A DNA stretch of 64,000 nucleotides, taken from assembly GCA_964436235.1 (NCBI GenBank), contig CAYTCW010000004.1, positions 1 to 64,000 of the forward strand, in the 5' to 3' direction. This DNA comes from UBA9980 sp964436235. GTDB lineage: Bacteria > Muiribacteriota > UBA9980. Both the position numbers and the translations under genes were made by a program. A model generated the notes under the pieces. It was not told where the DNA came from, made no database searches, and worked only from the letters and a program-made list of their open reading frames with translations. Positions 1-9,126 of the stretch are shown piece after piece (the first letter of the stretch is position 1; each line of letters opens with the position of its first letter).

Positions 1-476
1 GTGTCGCGGATCATATGAAGCAGAGGCAGGCCGTCGCAGTCTTCTTCCTGGCAGGTGCCGGTAACGAAGAGCGTATAATCGTCTTCTAATTTTAATTTTT
101 TTATGATGGCGGCCGCGTAAACCATGCTCACCATTCCGGCGCGCTGGTCCGTAGCGCCTCTGCCATATATTATGCCGTCTTTCATATCGCCTTTATACGG
201 ATCGATCTTCCAGGCGTTTCTGTCGCCTATGCCGACGGTGTCGATGTGGGCGTCCATCATTATTTTAGTTTTGCCGCTGCCGAGGCGTCCGATTATATTG
301 CCCATTTTATCTATGGTAACTTCGTCGAAGCCGACTTTTTTCATTTCGGCCTCTATGCGTTTTATTACCTGTTCTTCTTTGCATGATTCGCCGGGAATCG
401 CGATCAGATCGCGCATGAATTTTATCATATCGCCTTCGAGTTCTCCGGCCGTTTTAAGTAATTGTTCACGTTCCAT
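1..476 (-). CDS. ygeY: YgeY-like M20 family hydrolase, 3' end cut by window edge
   Basis: Partial M20-type zinc hydrolase of the YgeY (selenium-metabolism-linked) branch. About 158 N-terminal residues are visible. They show MDAHIDTVGIGD, which carries the first metal His and Asp, then GRGATDQRAG, and then the catalytic region VTGTCQEEDCDG. This last motif closely matches E. coli YgeY from memory. The start at 476 is chosen because a GGGG Shine-Dalgarno lies 12 nt upstream, whereas the in-frame ATG at 488 abuts that GGGG directly and cannot use it. The gene lies downstream of ygeW on the same strand, as in the E. coli purine/ureide catabolism region. The substrate is not established. The C-terminal half lies outside the window. 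Confidence 0.85.
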   Translation of the reverse strand, partial: MEREQLLKTAGELEGDMIKFMRDLIAIPGESCKEEQVIKRIEAEMKKVGFDEVTIDKMGNIIGRLGSGKTKIMMDAHIDTVGIGDRNAWKIDPYKGDMKDGIIYGRGATDQRAGMVSMVYAAAIIKKLKLEDDYTLFVTGTCQEEDCDGLPLLHMIRD

Positions 477-508
477 AGTATTACTCATCCCCTTTTTTAA
501 ATTTTTCA

Positions 509-563
509 GGGACAGAAATATATTCTGTCCCTTTATGCAGGAGCGTCGTTCAAGCGCTCCTGC
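509..563. repeat. Two inverted repeats between ygeW and ygeY
   Basis: A perfect 9-bp arm hairpin (509-517 with 523-531, loop 5) is followed by a second perfect 9-bp arm hairpin (537-545 with 555-563, loop 9). Neither is followed by a T-run on the minus strand. They therefore look like intercistronic RNA structures, which could affect processing or stability, more than terminators. Confidence 0.55.
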
Positions 564-645
564 TATTATGATATTATCGAGTCAGTTAAATTGAAAGAAG
601 CCCCGCGGCTTAAATTAAAACTTAACTGTATTAAGTAAAACTGAA

Positions 646-1818
646 TTAAGCCATTCTTTTTTTGTGAAGTGAAGCCAGAACTTTAGCCGGGTCTTTAAAT
701 TTGGCAAGAAGCATCATAGCGGCTATTACGAAAGGTTTGTAACCGGCTTCTTTATAAGTATCGACTCTGTATTTTTCGAAAACGTCGGCGGAAACTTCGC
801 CTTCTTTGCATGAAACGCCGGAAATGTCGGCGGGCAGGCAGTGCATGTAAAGCGCTTTGCCGCCTTTAGTATGTTTCATCATGGCTTTATTGCATTCCCA
901 GTTTTTAAATTTAGCGTTATTGGCAAGGCATTCTTTTTCAAGTATTTTAAGGCCTTCGATATCTTTTTTCTGCAGAAGCCCCGTTCTTTTTTTCATAACT
1001 TCGAAAGGCGCCCATGATTTCGGATATACGATATCGGCGCCGTCGAATGCTTCCTGCATGGTTTTTACGTGTTTGAAGCTGCCGCCGGATTTTTTAGCGT
1101 TGTCTTTAGCCACTTTGAGAGTGTCGGGGATTAAATCGTAGCCTTCGGGATGCGCTAAAGAAACTTCCATGCCGAATCTGGTCATAAGGCCGATTATAGC
1201 CTGCGGCACTGAAAGCGGTTTGCCGTAGCTGGGAGAATAAGCCCAGGTCATGGCTATTTTTTTGCCTTTGAGTTTTTCGACGCCACCGAAATAATTAATT
1301 AAATGTGATAAATCGGCCATCGATTGCGTAGGGTGGTCGATATCGCACTGAAGATTTACTATGGCGGGGCGCTGGTGAAGCACGCCGTTTTTATAGCCGT
1401 CATCGAGGGCTTCGCCGACTTCGCGCATATATTTATTGCCTTCGCCGAGATACATGTCGTCGCGTATGCCTATGACTTCGGTTAAAAACGATATCATATT
1501 AGCCGTTTCGCGGACCGTTTCGCCGTGAGCTATCTGCGAGGTGCTTTCATTTAAATCCTGAACGGCGAGGCCGAGCAGGTTGGAGGCCGAAGCGAATGAA
1601 AAACGCGTTCTGGTGGAGTTGTCGCGGAAATTTGAAACCGCGAGGCCTGATTTAAAAACTTTGCAGTTTATATTCGATTCGTAAAGTTTCTTTAATATTT
1701 GTGCGGTAGTAAGCGTTGCGTTGATCTGGGCGTCGTTTTTATCCCAGGTAAGGAGAAAATCGGTGCCGTACATCTTGTGGTTGAGTTCGTCGAGTTTTGA
1801 TATTAACTTCATAGTCAT
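646..1818 (-). CDS. ygeW: Knotted carbamoyltransferase YgeW
   Basis: Protein of 390 aa, close to the length of E. coli YgeW, a knotted relative of aspartate/ornithine carbamoyltransferases whose physiological substrate is unsettled. Visible family landmarks are the carbamoyl-phosphate loop at about residue 70 (NSTRTRFSFASAS, an STRTR-type motif), HGETVRETA, and PAIVNLQCDIDHPTQSMADL, the equivalent of the HPTQ motif. Near the C-terminus is MHCLPADISG, the equivalent of the HCLP loop. The start at 1818 has an AGGTG Shine-Dalgarno 9 nt upstream. A second Met two codons later is possible. It is the first gene of a minus-strand unit with ygeY 169 nt downstream. E. coli places ygeW and ygeY in an anaerobic purine degradation and selenium-dependent enzyme cluster, so a role in ureide or carbamoyl-phosphate catabolism is likely but inferred. 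Confidence 0.9.
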   Translation of the reverse strand: MTMKLISKLDELNHKMYGTDFLLTWDKNDAQINATLTTAQILKKLYESNINCKVFKSGLAVSNFRDNSTRTRFSFASASNLLGLAVQDLNESTSQIAHGETVRETANMISFLTEVIGIRDDMYLGEGNKYMREVGEALDDGYKNGVLHQRPAIVNLQCDIDHPTQSMADLSHLINYFGGVEKLKGKKIAMTWAYSPSYGKPLSVPQAIIGLMTRFGMEVSLAHPEGYDLIPDTLKVAKDNAKKSGGSFKHVKTMQEAFDGADIVYPKSWAPFEVMKKRTGLLQKKDIEGLKILEKECLANNAKFKNWECNKAMMKHTKGGKALYMHCLPADISGVSCKEGEVSADVFEKYRVDTYKEAGYKPFVIAAMMLLAKFKDPAKVLASLHKKRMA

Positions 1819-1930
1819 TTAAAAATACACCTCATATTTATATTTTTTAATGAAATAATTATATCATATTCTTAATATATATTCCATAAAATTTTTATCT
1901 AATATTTATCTTTTTTTTACAAGCGATGTA

Positions 1931-1939
1931 TGTTATAAT
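1931..1939 (+). promoter_or_regulatory. Extended -10 promoter of the first hybrid kinase
   Basis: TGTTATAAT is a TGn extended -10. Only 6 nt separate it from the ATG at 1946, so transcription would start at or next to the start codon. The nearest -35-like hexamer (TTTACA, 1916-1921) has a 12-nt spacer and probably does not contribute. Confidence 0.6.
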
Positions 1940-1945
1940 ACGGCT

Positions 1946-4309
1946 ATGGTATTTAACGATAAAAACGCTATTTTAAATAAAGGATTTACGGCTTTTTTCG
2001 ATTCGTTTCCGGCGATGGTATGGCTTAGCGATATCACTTCTTCCATGATATATTTTAATAAAGCCAGGCGTGATTTTACCGGCCGTCAGCTCGAAGAGGA
2101 AACCGGTTTCGGCTGGCGCGAAAGCATTCACGCTAAAGACGCCGACGCCTGCGTCGCATCGTATATCAGCGCTTTCAACTCGCGCGGCGTTTACGAAGCG
2201 CAATACCGGCTCAAACATAAAAACGGCGAATATAGATGGGTGCGCGATACGGGCTGGCCCTATAGCTGCCCCGAAGGCGACTTTTCGGGTTACATGGGGT
2301 TTTGTTACGATATAACCGAGCAAAAAATATGCGAAATAATATCGAGCGACCGTGAATCATATTATCGTGCGCTTATAGAGAATATATCGGACGTTATAAC
2401 CATTATAACGGAAAATAAAACTATTTTATATTCAGGCGCTTCGACTAAAAAAGTCGTGAACTATGAACCGGACGAATTGATTGGCGGTGTCTATTCAAGT
2501 TATATCCACCCTGAAGACGTTGCGGCCTTCGATGAAATTTTTAAGTCTTCGCTTTTATCAGGCGCCGCGCCGGTAAGCCTCAGCTACAGGTTTTTAAGCA
2601 AAGACGGCGGCTATCTCCATTTAGAATCGGTGATGACCAATATGACCAAAAGCGGTTCGGTAAATGGAATTATTATTAATTCACGCGATATCACTTCGAG
2701 AATTAAAATGCAGCAGGAGCTTAAGCATGCTATTGAAATGGCGGATTCGGCCAATATGGCAAAAAGTCTTTTCATAGCCAATATAAGCCATGAGATCAGA
2801 ACGCCTTTAAATAGTATTGCCGGTTTTGTAAGTCTTCTCGCCGATTCGGGATTGAAACCCCGCCAGGCCGAATATGCGGCGCATGTTAAAACCGGCTGCG
2901 ACGTTCTTATTTCGCTTGTAAACAACGTCCTCGATTTTTCTAAAATAGAGGCGCAAAAGATCGAAATAGACGAATCGGTATTTTCTATTTCAGAGCTGGC
3001 GGAGGAAATAACGGTTTTGATGAGCGAGGCCGCGGCCGAGAATAAAACGGTTTTGAGCGTGACTATAGATTCCGATATAAATAATTCGCTCGCGGGAGAT
3101 TATAAAAAGTTAAGGCAGATAACGCTTAATTTAGTTTCAAACGCCGTCAAATTCACCAATAACGGCAGCGTGAAATTAATAATTACTCTTGAAAGCGAAA
3201 AGGCGGGGATCTCATATATTAAATTTTGCGTTATGGATAATGGAATCGGTATGTCGCGCGAGCAGATCGAAAAAATATTTCTGCCATTCGATCAAAGCCG
3301 ACGCGATATATCCAGAAAGTACGGCGGCACGGGTTTAGGGCTCCACATTTCCAACCAGTTGGTCAAATTAATGGGCGGCGGGCAGATAACGGTTGAAAGC
3401 CAGGTCGATAAAGGCAGCGCCTTCTGCTTCACTCTCCCTTTTTCATCGAGAGCGCCGGAGAAAAAAAACGCATGCGGCCCCGGCGCATTTAAACTCGAAA
3501 AAAGCGTAAAAAGTTATGATATACTCGTAGCCGAAGATAACTTGGTAAATTATCTGCTCGTCGAAGAGCTGCTTAAAAAGTTGGGCCATTGTCCGCATAG
3601 GGCTTCGAATGGCCGTGAGGCGGTTGAACTCTCATCGCTTAATAAATACGATTTGATTTTTATGGATATACAGATGCCAGTTCTTGACGGTTACGGTGCT
3701 GCGCGGCAAATAAGAAAGCGCGATGCCGGAGTTCCCATAATAGCCATGACGGCTAATGCGATAAAAGGCGATTACGAAAAGTGCATCGAAGCCGGAATGA
3801 ACGATTACCTTTCTAAACCGATCAATATTGAAAAATTCGCCGAAATTATTAAGCGTAATTTCAATCAAAATTTTGAAGGCGGTTTTCAGTGCGACGCCGG
3901 GGTCGTCGAAATAAAAAATCTAAGCCCGCAGGGCGTTTCTGAAAGCTCTTTTTCGGAAGCCGCAGAAATATTCGACCGTGAAAAATTCGTTAAAAATACT
4001 TTTTCAAACGATATACTCGCTGGAAAAATAATCAAGATATTATTTGAAGACCTTGAAAAATTCGGCGGCGTTTTAAAAAATGCCATAGCCGAAAAAGACG
4101 GCGACTGTCTTGCCAAAACCGCCCATCGTCTCAAGGGATCGGCCGTCAACGTTTGCGCTTCCAATCTCCGGCGGGTATTTTTACAATTGGAAAACGCCGG
4201 ACGGCAGGGTTGCTTCGAAGAAGCCGGATCGCTTATAAGCGAGCTTGAAACACAAGTTTCATTATTTAAAAATGAAATTAAAAAAGCGGGGTACGATGAT
4301 GTCGATTAA
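1946..4309 (+). CDS. Cytoplasmic hybrid histidine kinase PAS-PAS-HK-REC-HPt
   Basis: Protein of 787 aa with no membrane segment. Domains in order: PAS (about 14-127, ending in the YDITEQK junction), PAS (about 135-255, ending in SRDITS), HisKA with the phosphoacceptor His at about 282 (ANISHEIRTPLN), and an ATPase domain with G-box GGTGLGLHIS. A receiver near 525-640 has acidic pair ED and phosphoacceptor Asp in FMDIQMPVLDG. A C-terminal HPt carries AHRLKGSAVN. All catalytic signatures look intact, so a complete His-Asp-His relay lies within one chain. The final output receiver is not encoded nearby. There is no Shine-Dalgarno and the promoter -10 sits 6 nt from the ATG, so the mRNA may be leaderless. 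It overlaps the next kinase gene by 14 nt. Confidence 0.93.
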   Translation: MVFNDKNAILNKGFTAFFDSFPAMVWLSDITSSMIYFNKARRDFTGRQLEEETGFGWRESIHAKDADACVASYISAFNSRGVYEAQYRLKHKNGEYRWVRDTGWPYSCPEGDFSGYMGFCYDITEQKICEIISSDRESYYRALIENISDVITIITENKTILYSGASTKKVVNYEPDELIGGVYSSYIHPEDVAAFDEIFKSSLLSGAAPVSLSYRFLSKDGGYLHLESVMTNMTKSGSVNGIIINSRDITSRIKMQQELKHAIEMADSANMAKSLFIANISHEIRTPLNSIAGFVSLLADSGLKPRQAEYAAHVKTGCDVLISLVNNVLDFSKIEAQKIEIDESVFSISELAEEITVLMSEAAAENKTVLSVTIDSDINNSLAGDYKKLRQITLNLVSNAVKFTNNGSVKLIITLESEKAGISYIKFCVMDNGIGMSREQIEKIFLPFDQSRRDISRKYGGTGLGLHISNQLVKLMGGGQITVESQVDKGSAFCFTLPFSSRAPEKKNACGPGAFKLEKSVKSYDILVAEDNLVNYLLVEELLKKLGHCPHRASNGREAVELSSLNKYDLIFMDIQMPVLDGYGAARQIRKRDAGVPIIAMTANAIKGDYEKCIEAGMNDYLSKPINIEKFAEIIKRNFNQNFEGGFQCDAGVVEIKNLSPQGVSESSFSEAAEIFDREKFVKNTFSNDILAGKIIKILFEDLEKFGGVLKNAIAEKDGDCLAKTAHRLKGSAVNVCASNLRRVFLQLENAGRQGCFEEAGSLISELETQVSLFKNEIKKAGYDDVD

Positions 4310-6386
4310 AAAAAAATTGATATTAATTGTAAGCGTTTTTTTAATATTTATTTCCGTCTCGAGTTATTTCTATATATACCGTTTGAAAACGGAAACCGAC
4401 CATTTAAATTTACTGTCTACCGCGCGGGCTTTTTTTCATCAAATCCAGCTTACCCGTGAATGGATAGCCCGTCAGGGCGGCGTTTTCGTTGAAAAAAAAG
4501 AGGGCGTGCAAACCAATCCTTATTTAAAACGAGTAAAGGATTTGAAATATGATATCAAAGACGAGGCAGGCGTTGAATATACTCTTAGAAACCCGGCCCT
4601 GGTAACGCGCCAGATATCCGAACTCGCGAAGGCTTCCGACGATTTTAAATTTCATATAACCAGTCTCGATTTAATAAATCCCGCCAACGCCGGGGATACT
4701 TTCGAGACGGCCTCGCTGAAGTCTTTTGAAAAGGGCGTTGCCGAATCGTGCGAATATATTAAAAACGCGGCCGGCAAAAAAACTCATTTCAGGTATATGG
4801 CTCCTTTATATATTGAAAAATCATGCCTGCGCTGTCATGATCATCAAAATTATAAAATCGGCGAAGTCCGCGGCGGAATAAGCGTGACCATTCCAGCCGC
4901 CGAAGAACTCAGCGCATCTACGAAAATAATCAAACCCTTGATCGTAAGCTGGTTTGCCATGATATTAATCGTTATATTAACGCTTTATTTCGCCTTTAAC
5001 TATTACATTATAAAACCTCTTAATCATCTGGCCGGCGAATGCTCGCAGATAGCCTCCGGCGATTATTCTAAAAGCATAACCACGCGCGGCGGCGATGAAA
5101 TCGGAACGATTACCCTCGCGTTCGAAAAAATGCGTTCCACCGTTTTTGAATATATGAGCGGTTTAGAAAAAATAGTAGGCGAGAGGACCGCAGAGCTTGT
5201 TGAAGAACGAAAAAAAGCCGATGCGGCTAAAGAGGCCGCGCAGAAGGCTAATAAAGCTAAAAGCGATTTTCTGGCGATGATGAGCCACGAGATAAGAACT
5301 CCCCTTAATGCGGTTATAGGTTTTTCAGATATGCTCGAAAAAACCGTTTTAAACGATAACCAGAGAGAGTCTTTAAGTTATATAAAAACCAGCGGGCAGT
5401 TTTTAACTTCGGTTATCAACGATATACTCGATTTTTCGAAGATCGAAGCGGGAAGATTAGAGCTTGAAACCGTTAGTTTTTCGGTTCACGCCGTAATGGA
5501 TGAAATTATTAAAATAATAAATTTTGCGTCGGTAAAGAAAAATTTATCTTTGCAATTAGAAGTTGATAACCGGATAAAGTATATGATGAAAGGCGATCCC
5601 AACAGGCTTAAGCAGATATTGTTAAATCTTTCAGGCAATGCAGTTAAATTTACTCCGGCAGGACGGGTGGGATTAAAAGTTATCCAGATCGAAGAAAATG
5701 AAGGCAGCGCTAAGTTAAAGTTTGAAGTAAGCGATGAAGGTCCGGGTATTGCCGAAGATAAAATTGAAACTATTTTTACCCCTTTTAACCAGGCCGATTC
5801 TTCCGTTACCAGGATTTACGGCGGCACGGGATTAGGCTTGGCCATATCTAATAATTTAGTTAAAATAATGGGCGGCGAAAAAATATCGGTTATAAGCGAA
5901 TTGAACCGTGGAAGCACTTTTTATTTTATAATCGATTTTAAAAAAGGAGAGCGGCAGGACGAAAAAATTTTAAACAATATAAATTCAGGCGGCAATCAGT
6001 CTGAAAAAAATCCTGAACTGAACTCCGCAGGTAAATATAAAATCTTATTGGTCGAAGATAATCTTATGAATCTTAAATTAGTTTCGAAAGCCCTGAGCAT
6101 GGCCGGCCATACGGTATCGACGGCGGAAAACGGCCATTTAGCCTATCAAATGTCATCAGCCAACGAATTCGACGTAATTTTAATGGATATTCAAATGCCG
6201 GTTTTAGACGGTATCGCGGCGGCAAAGTTAATCAGGGAAGCCGGTATCGGCACGCCTATAATAGCCATAACCGCGAGCGCCGTTAAAACCGATATGGAAG
6301 CAAGCATAGCGGCCGGTATGGACGATTACATAACCAAACCGATCAATATTAATCGAATCGGGCCGCTTATAGACGAAGTTATACGC
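4296..6386 (+). CDS. Membrane hybrid histidine kinase with Tll0287-like c-heme sensor, truncated by gap
   Basis: About 697 residues are visible. Order: TM1 (about 5-25), an extracytoplasmic Tll0287-like (DUF3365) domain with a c-type heme motif CLRCH at 177-181, and TM2 (about 213-237). Then come HAMP, a short coiled coil, HisKA (MMSHEIRTPLN, His about 331), ATPase (GGTGLGLAIS) and a receiver (VEDN, MDIQMPVLDG, ITASAVK, TKPIN). The sequence stops at the N run, so any HPt domain is hidden. Residues read after the gap (to 6509) should not be trusted. The start is taken at 4296 (ATGATG), overlapping the previous stop. An upstream in-frame ATG at 4245 lies deep inside the preceding gene. The heme domain suggests sensing of redox state or a gaseous ligand outside the inner membrane. 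Confidence 0.9.
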
Positions 6387-6486
6387 NNNNNNNNNNNNNN
6401 NNNNNNNNNNNNNNNNNNNNNNNNNNNNNNNNNNNNNNNNNNNNNNNNNNNNNNNNNNNNNNNNNNNNNNNNNNNNNNNNNNNNNN
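6387..6486. other. Assembly gap (100 N)
   Basis: A run of exactly 100 N is a conventional scaffold gap of unknown length. It cuts the 3' end of the heme-sensing kinase gene. Frame and distance across it carry no information. Confidence 0.99.
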
Positions 6487-6525
6487 CGAACCGGCGCAAT
6501 GTCATATAAATGCCGGCGTTATTAA

Positions 6526-8610
6526 TTAAGCACCGGTTTCTTTGGCTTTTTCGAATTCGGTTATAAGCTGCTGCGCGACGTTAGCGGGAGCTTCTTCATA
6601 GTGGTCGAAGGTCATTTTGAATGAACCGCGGCCCTGAGTGAGCGATCTTAAATTGGTAACGTAGCTGAGAAGTTCGGCGAGAGGCACATGCGCTTTAATG
6701 ACCTGGTTTTTGCCTTTGCCTTCCATGCCCATTATTCTGCCGCGGCGTGAGTTTAAATCGCCCATGATATCGCCCATGTAGCTTTCAGGAACGATAACTT
6801 CGATCGCGTAAATAGGTTCGAGCAGATAAGGATCGGCTTCGGCGAAGGCGTTTTTAAAGCCGAGCGAGCCGGCGACTTCGAAGGCCTGTGCCGAGGAATC
6901 GACTTCGTGATATGAGCCGTCATAGATAGTTACCGCAACGTCTATAACCGGATAGCCCGCGATAACGCCTTCGGCCATTTTTCCGGTAACGCCTTTTTCA
7001 ACGGGGCCTATATATTGTTTCGGTACGACGCCGCCGACTATTTTATCTATAAATTCAAAACCTTTACCCACATTGGGTTTTAATTCGAGATGACAGTCGC
7101 CGAACTGGCCGCGGCCGCCCGATTGGCGTTTGAATTTACCCTGTGCTTTAGCCGTTCTTCTGATAGTTTCACGATATGGAATGCGCAGTGTCTGCATTTC
7201 GCAGCCGACGTTGTATTTGCGTTTGATTTTTTCGAGCATCATTTCAACGTGAATTTCGCCCATGCCCGATATAATGGTCTGGCTGAATTCGGCCGAAGTG
7301 TGAACTTTGAAAGTCGGGTCTTCTTCGGCGAGTTTTGAAAGCGCCGTTGAAAGTTTTTGCTGATCGTCCTTGGTTTTCGGCAAAATCGCGAGGCTGTAAA
7401 GCGGTTCGGGAAATTCGATACGCGGGAATTCAAGTTTGCAGGCCGGGTCAGAGAGCGTATCGCAGGTTTTCGTAGCTTTTAATTTAACTATAACGCCGAT
7501 GTCGCCGGCGTGTAATTCGGCGACGTCTTCACGGGTTTTGCCGCGCAGTGAATAAAGCGTTCCTATTCTTTCTGACTGGTTCGAACGGGAGTTAGTTAAA
7601 TCGATGCCGGGGGTTAAAACGCCGGACATGACTTTAAAAAAGTTGAGATCGCCGAGGCCGGCTTCGCCGAAAGATTTGAAAATATATATGGCGAGAGATT
7701 CGCTGTCTTTAAATGAGCGTTTTTCCTGAGCGTCGGTTTTAAGGTTAACGCATTCGACTGCGGGGCGCTGCGAAGGATTGGGCATGAATTCTATCATAAA
7801 ATCTAAAAGAGGCTGAATGCCCATATTTGTAAGAGCGCAGCCGGTTAATATCGGAAATATTATGCCTTCGCGGATACCGGTCAGAAGAGCTTTTTGAACT
7901 TCGGTGTCGGCGATTTCAGCGCCTTCTAAATATTTCATGGCAAGGTCTTCATCGGCTTCCGCGGCGGCTTCGACTAATTTTTCGCGGTATTTTTTGGCTA
8001 AGTCGTTATATTCGGCGGGTATCGCATCTTCTTTAAAAGTTTTTCCGTCGGCGGAAAAAGAATACGATTTCATTTTGATGACGTCGATAACGCCTTTAAA
8101 ACCGGCAGCTTTGCCCATAGGCACGGTGACGGCGAGGACCTTATTGGATAGTTTCGAGGATATATCGTCGAAAACTCTGTCAAAATCAGAACTTTCTTTA
8201 TCTATCTTATTGACGAAGAAAATTATGGGGAGTTTCGCATTTTCAGCGTATTCAAAAGCTTTTTCGGTACCCACTTCGACGCCCGCATCGGCCGAAAGCG
8301 TCAGCAGGGCGAAATCGGCGGCTTTAAGGGCTTTAAGAGTTTCGCCTATATACTCGTCGTAACCCGGAGTGTCTAGCACGTTAAATTTGTGGTCTTTATA
8401 TTCGAACGGAGCAATAGCGGTTGAAATAGAAGTTTTTCTTTTTATTTCTTCCGGATCGAAATCGCAGGTCAGAGTGCCGGCGTCTGATTTGCCAAGCCTG
8501 TCGATGCTGCCTGTGTTATAAAGCATAGCGTCGGTAAGGCAGGTTTTGCCCGTGCCGGAATGGCCCAGAGTACACATGTTTCTGATTTTTTCGGTTTTAA
8601 ATACCTTCAT
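6526..8610 (-). CDS. Elongation factor G-like GTPase (EF-G-II / FusA2 type)
   Basis: Protein of 694 aa with full EF-G domain layout: GTPase domain, domain II, then domains III-V with GRGQFGDCHLE-type and RRGRIMGME motifs near the C-terminus. The P-loop is GHSGTGKT rather than the usual GHIDAGKT of housekeeping EF-G. The G3 motif is DTPGYDEY, with Tyr where classical translational GTPases have the catalytic His of DTPGH. G4 is FVNKID. These differences are typical, from memory, of the EF-G-II paralogue family, so this is unlikely to be the only EF-G of the cell. A precise role (translocation under stress, ribosome recycling) cannot be read from sequence. The Shine-Dalgarno AAGGGGG and a strong divergent promoter (8698-8726) support the start. 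Confidence 0.88.
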   Translation of the reverse strand: MKVFKTEKIRNMCTLGHSGTGKTCLTDAMLYNTGSIDRLGKSDAGTLTCDFDPEEIKRKTSISTAIAPFEYKDHKFNVLDTPGYDEYIGETLKALKAADFALLTLSADAGVEVGTEKAFEYAENAKLPIIFFVNKIDKESSDFDRVFDDISSKLSNKVLAVTVPMGKAAGFKGVIDVIKMKSYSFSADGKTFKEDAIPAEYNDLAKKYREKLVEAAAEADEDLAMKYLEGAEIADTEVQKALLTGIREGIIFPILTGCALTNMGIQPLLDFMIEFMPNPSQRPAVECVNLKTDAQEKRSFKDSESLAIYIFKSFGEAGLGDLNFFKVMSGVLTPGIDLTNSRSNQSERIGTLYSLRGKTREDVAELHAGDIGVIVKLKATKTCDTLSDPACKLEFPRIEFPEPLYSLAILPKTKDDQQKLSTALSKLAEEDPTFKVHTSAEFSQTIISGMGEIHVEMMLEKIKRKYNVGCEMQTLRIPYRETIRRTAKAQGKFKRQSGGRGQFGDCHLELKPNVGKGFEFIDKIVGGVVPKQYIGPVEKGVTGKMAEGVIAGYPVIDVAVTIYDGSYHEVDSSAQAFEVAGSLGFKNAFAEADPYLLEPIYAIEVIVPESYMGDIMGDLNSRRGRIMGMEGKGKNQVIKAHVPLAELLSYVTNLRSLTQGRGSFKMTFDHYEEAPANVAQQLITEFEKAKETGA

Positions 8611-8697
8611 TGGTTTCCCCCTTAATTTTTTCGTAAATTTCGTAATTTATTGTATGACTATTACTATCTATATATACAATCCGGAAATTGATTTCAG

Positions 8698-8726
8698 ATT
8701 ATACCATAAGTTTTCCAATATTTCAA
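8698..8726 (-). promoter_or_regulatory. Sigma70-type promoter of the EF-G-like gene
   Basis: On the minus strand TTGAAA (8726-8721), a 17-nt spacer and a perfect TATAAT (8703-8698). The leader to the ATG at 8610 is about 80 nt. Confidence 0.75.
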
Positions 8727-8745
8727 TATAAAAAACTTAAAGTTT

Positions 8746-8751
8746 TATAAT
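8746..8751 (+). promoter_or_regulatory. Possible -10 box for the 79-residue gene
   Basis: A TATAAT hexamer lies 54 nt upstream of the ATG at 8806. The sequence 17-18 nt further upstream (TCAATA or TTCAAT) is a poor -35 and overlaps the -35 of the divergent EF-G-like promoter, so the two may compete for polymerase. Confidence 0.4.
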
Positions 8752-8805
8752 CTTTCGCCGATATTTAATTTACAGCACAAAAAATAAATAAAGAGGTGAA
8801 CATTA

Positions 8806-9045
8806 ATGGTATTACCAGCAGCAAATTCAAAGCATATTTTCAATGTTACGGGGACAAATGAACTGCGCGACAGACTCAAAATGTGGATCAGACAGAATTA
8901 TTCCGATATTTTAGGACCGGAAGTCAATATGTTGGATCTTCCCAACGGATTCGAATTGATCGAAACCAAGCTCCACAGACTTATGCGCGAAAAGGGCATG
9001 AAAGCCCCTGAATTAAAGACGGCAGGCGAAAGCATGGCCGCTTAG
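8806..9045 (+). CDS. Small conserved-looking protein of unknown function
   Basis: A 79-aa soluble protein, not recognised. It is mixed in charge and probably helical in the centre (ELRDRLKMWIRQNY and IETKLHRLMREKG), with no Cys pair, membrane segment or signal peptide. Evidence that it is real: a strong Shine-Dalgarno (AGAGGTGA) 7 nt before the ATG, codon use like its neighbours, and a dedicated intrinsic terminator 50 nt after the stop. It therefore appears to be a monocistronic gene of its own. The short, strongly translated layout is like that of abundant small regulatory or structural proteins, but that is only an impression. Confidence 0.75.
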   Translation: MVLPAANSKHIFNVTGTNELRDRLKMWIRQNYSDILGPEVNMLDLPNGFELIETKLHRLMREKGMKAPELKTAGESMAA

Positions 9046-9095
9046 GCATTGAAAATAATCATCTATTGATATAGCATTATAACTAAAAAATTAAG

Positions 9096-9126
9096 AAGCC
9101 TCCGTAAAAGGGGGCTTTTTAATTTT
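9096..9126 (+). terminator. Intrinsic terminator after the 79-residue gene
   Basis: Stem 9096-9103 pairs with 9110-9117 (8 bp, one G-T pair) around a 6-nt loop and is followed by TTTAATTTTT. Confidence 0.85.

Noticed and set aside
509..563. Terminator between ygeW and ygeY
   Set aside because: Both hairpins lack a following T-run on the minus strand, so they do not qualify as intrinsic terminators.
4245..4295. Longer start for the second kinase
   Set aside because: It would overlap the first kinase by 65 nt and lacks a ribosome site. The ATGATG at 4296 gives a standard membrane-helix N-terminus.
6487..6509. C-terminus of the heme-sensing kinase read on the far side of the first gap
   Set aside because: The gap length is arbitrary (100 N), so the frame and the short tail after it are meaningless.
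7090..7338. ORFs of 60-100 codons opposite long genes (for example inside the EF-G-like, RecD2 and kinase genes)
   Set aside because: They are antisense shadows created by codon bias, without ribosome sites or family motifs.
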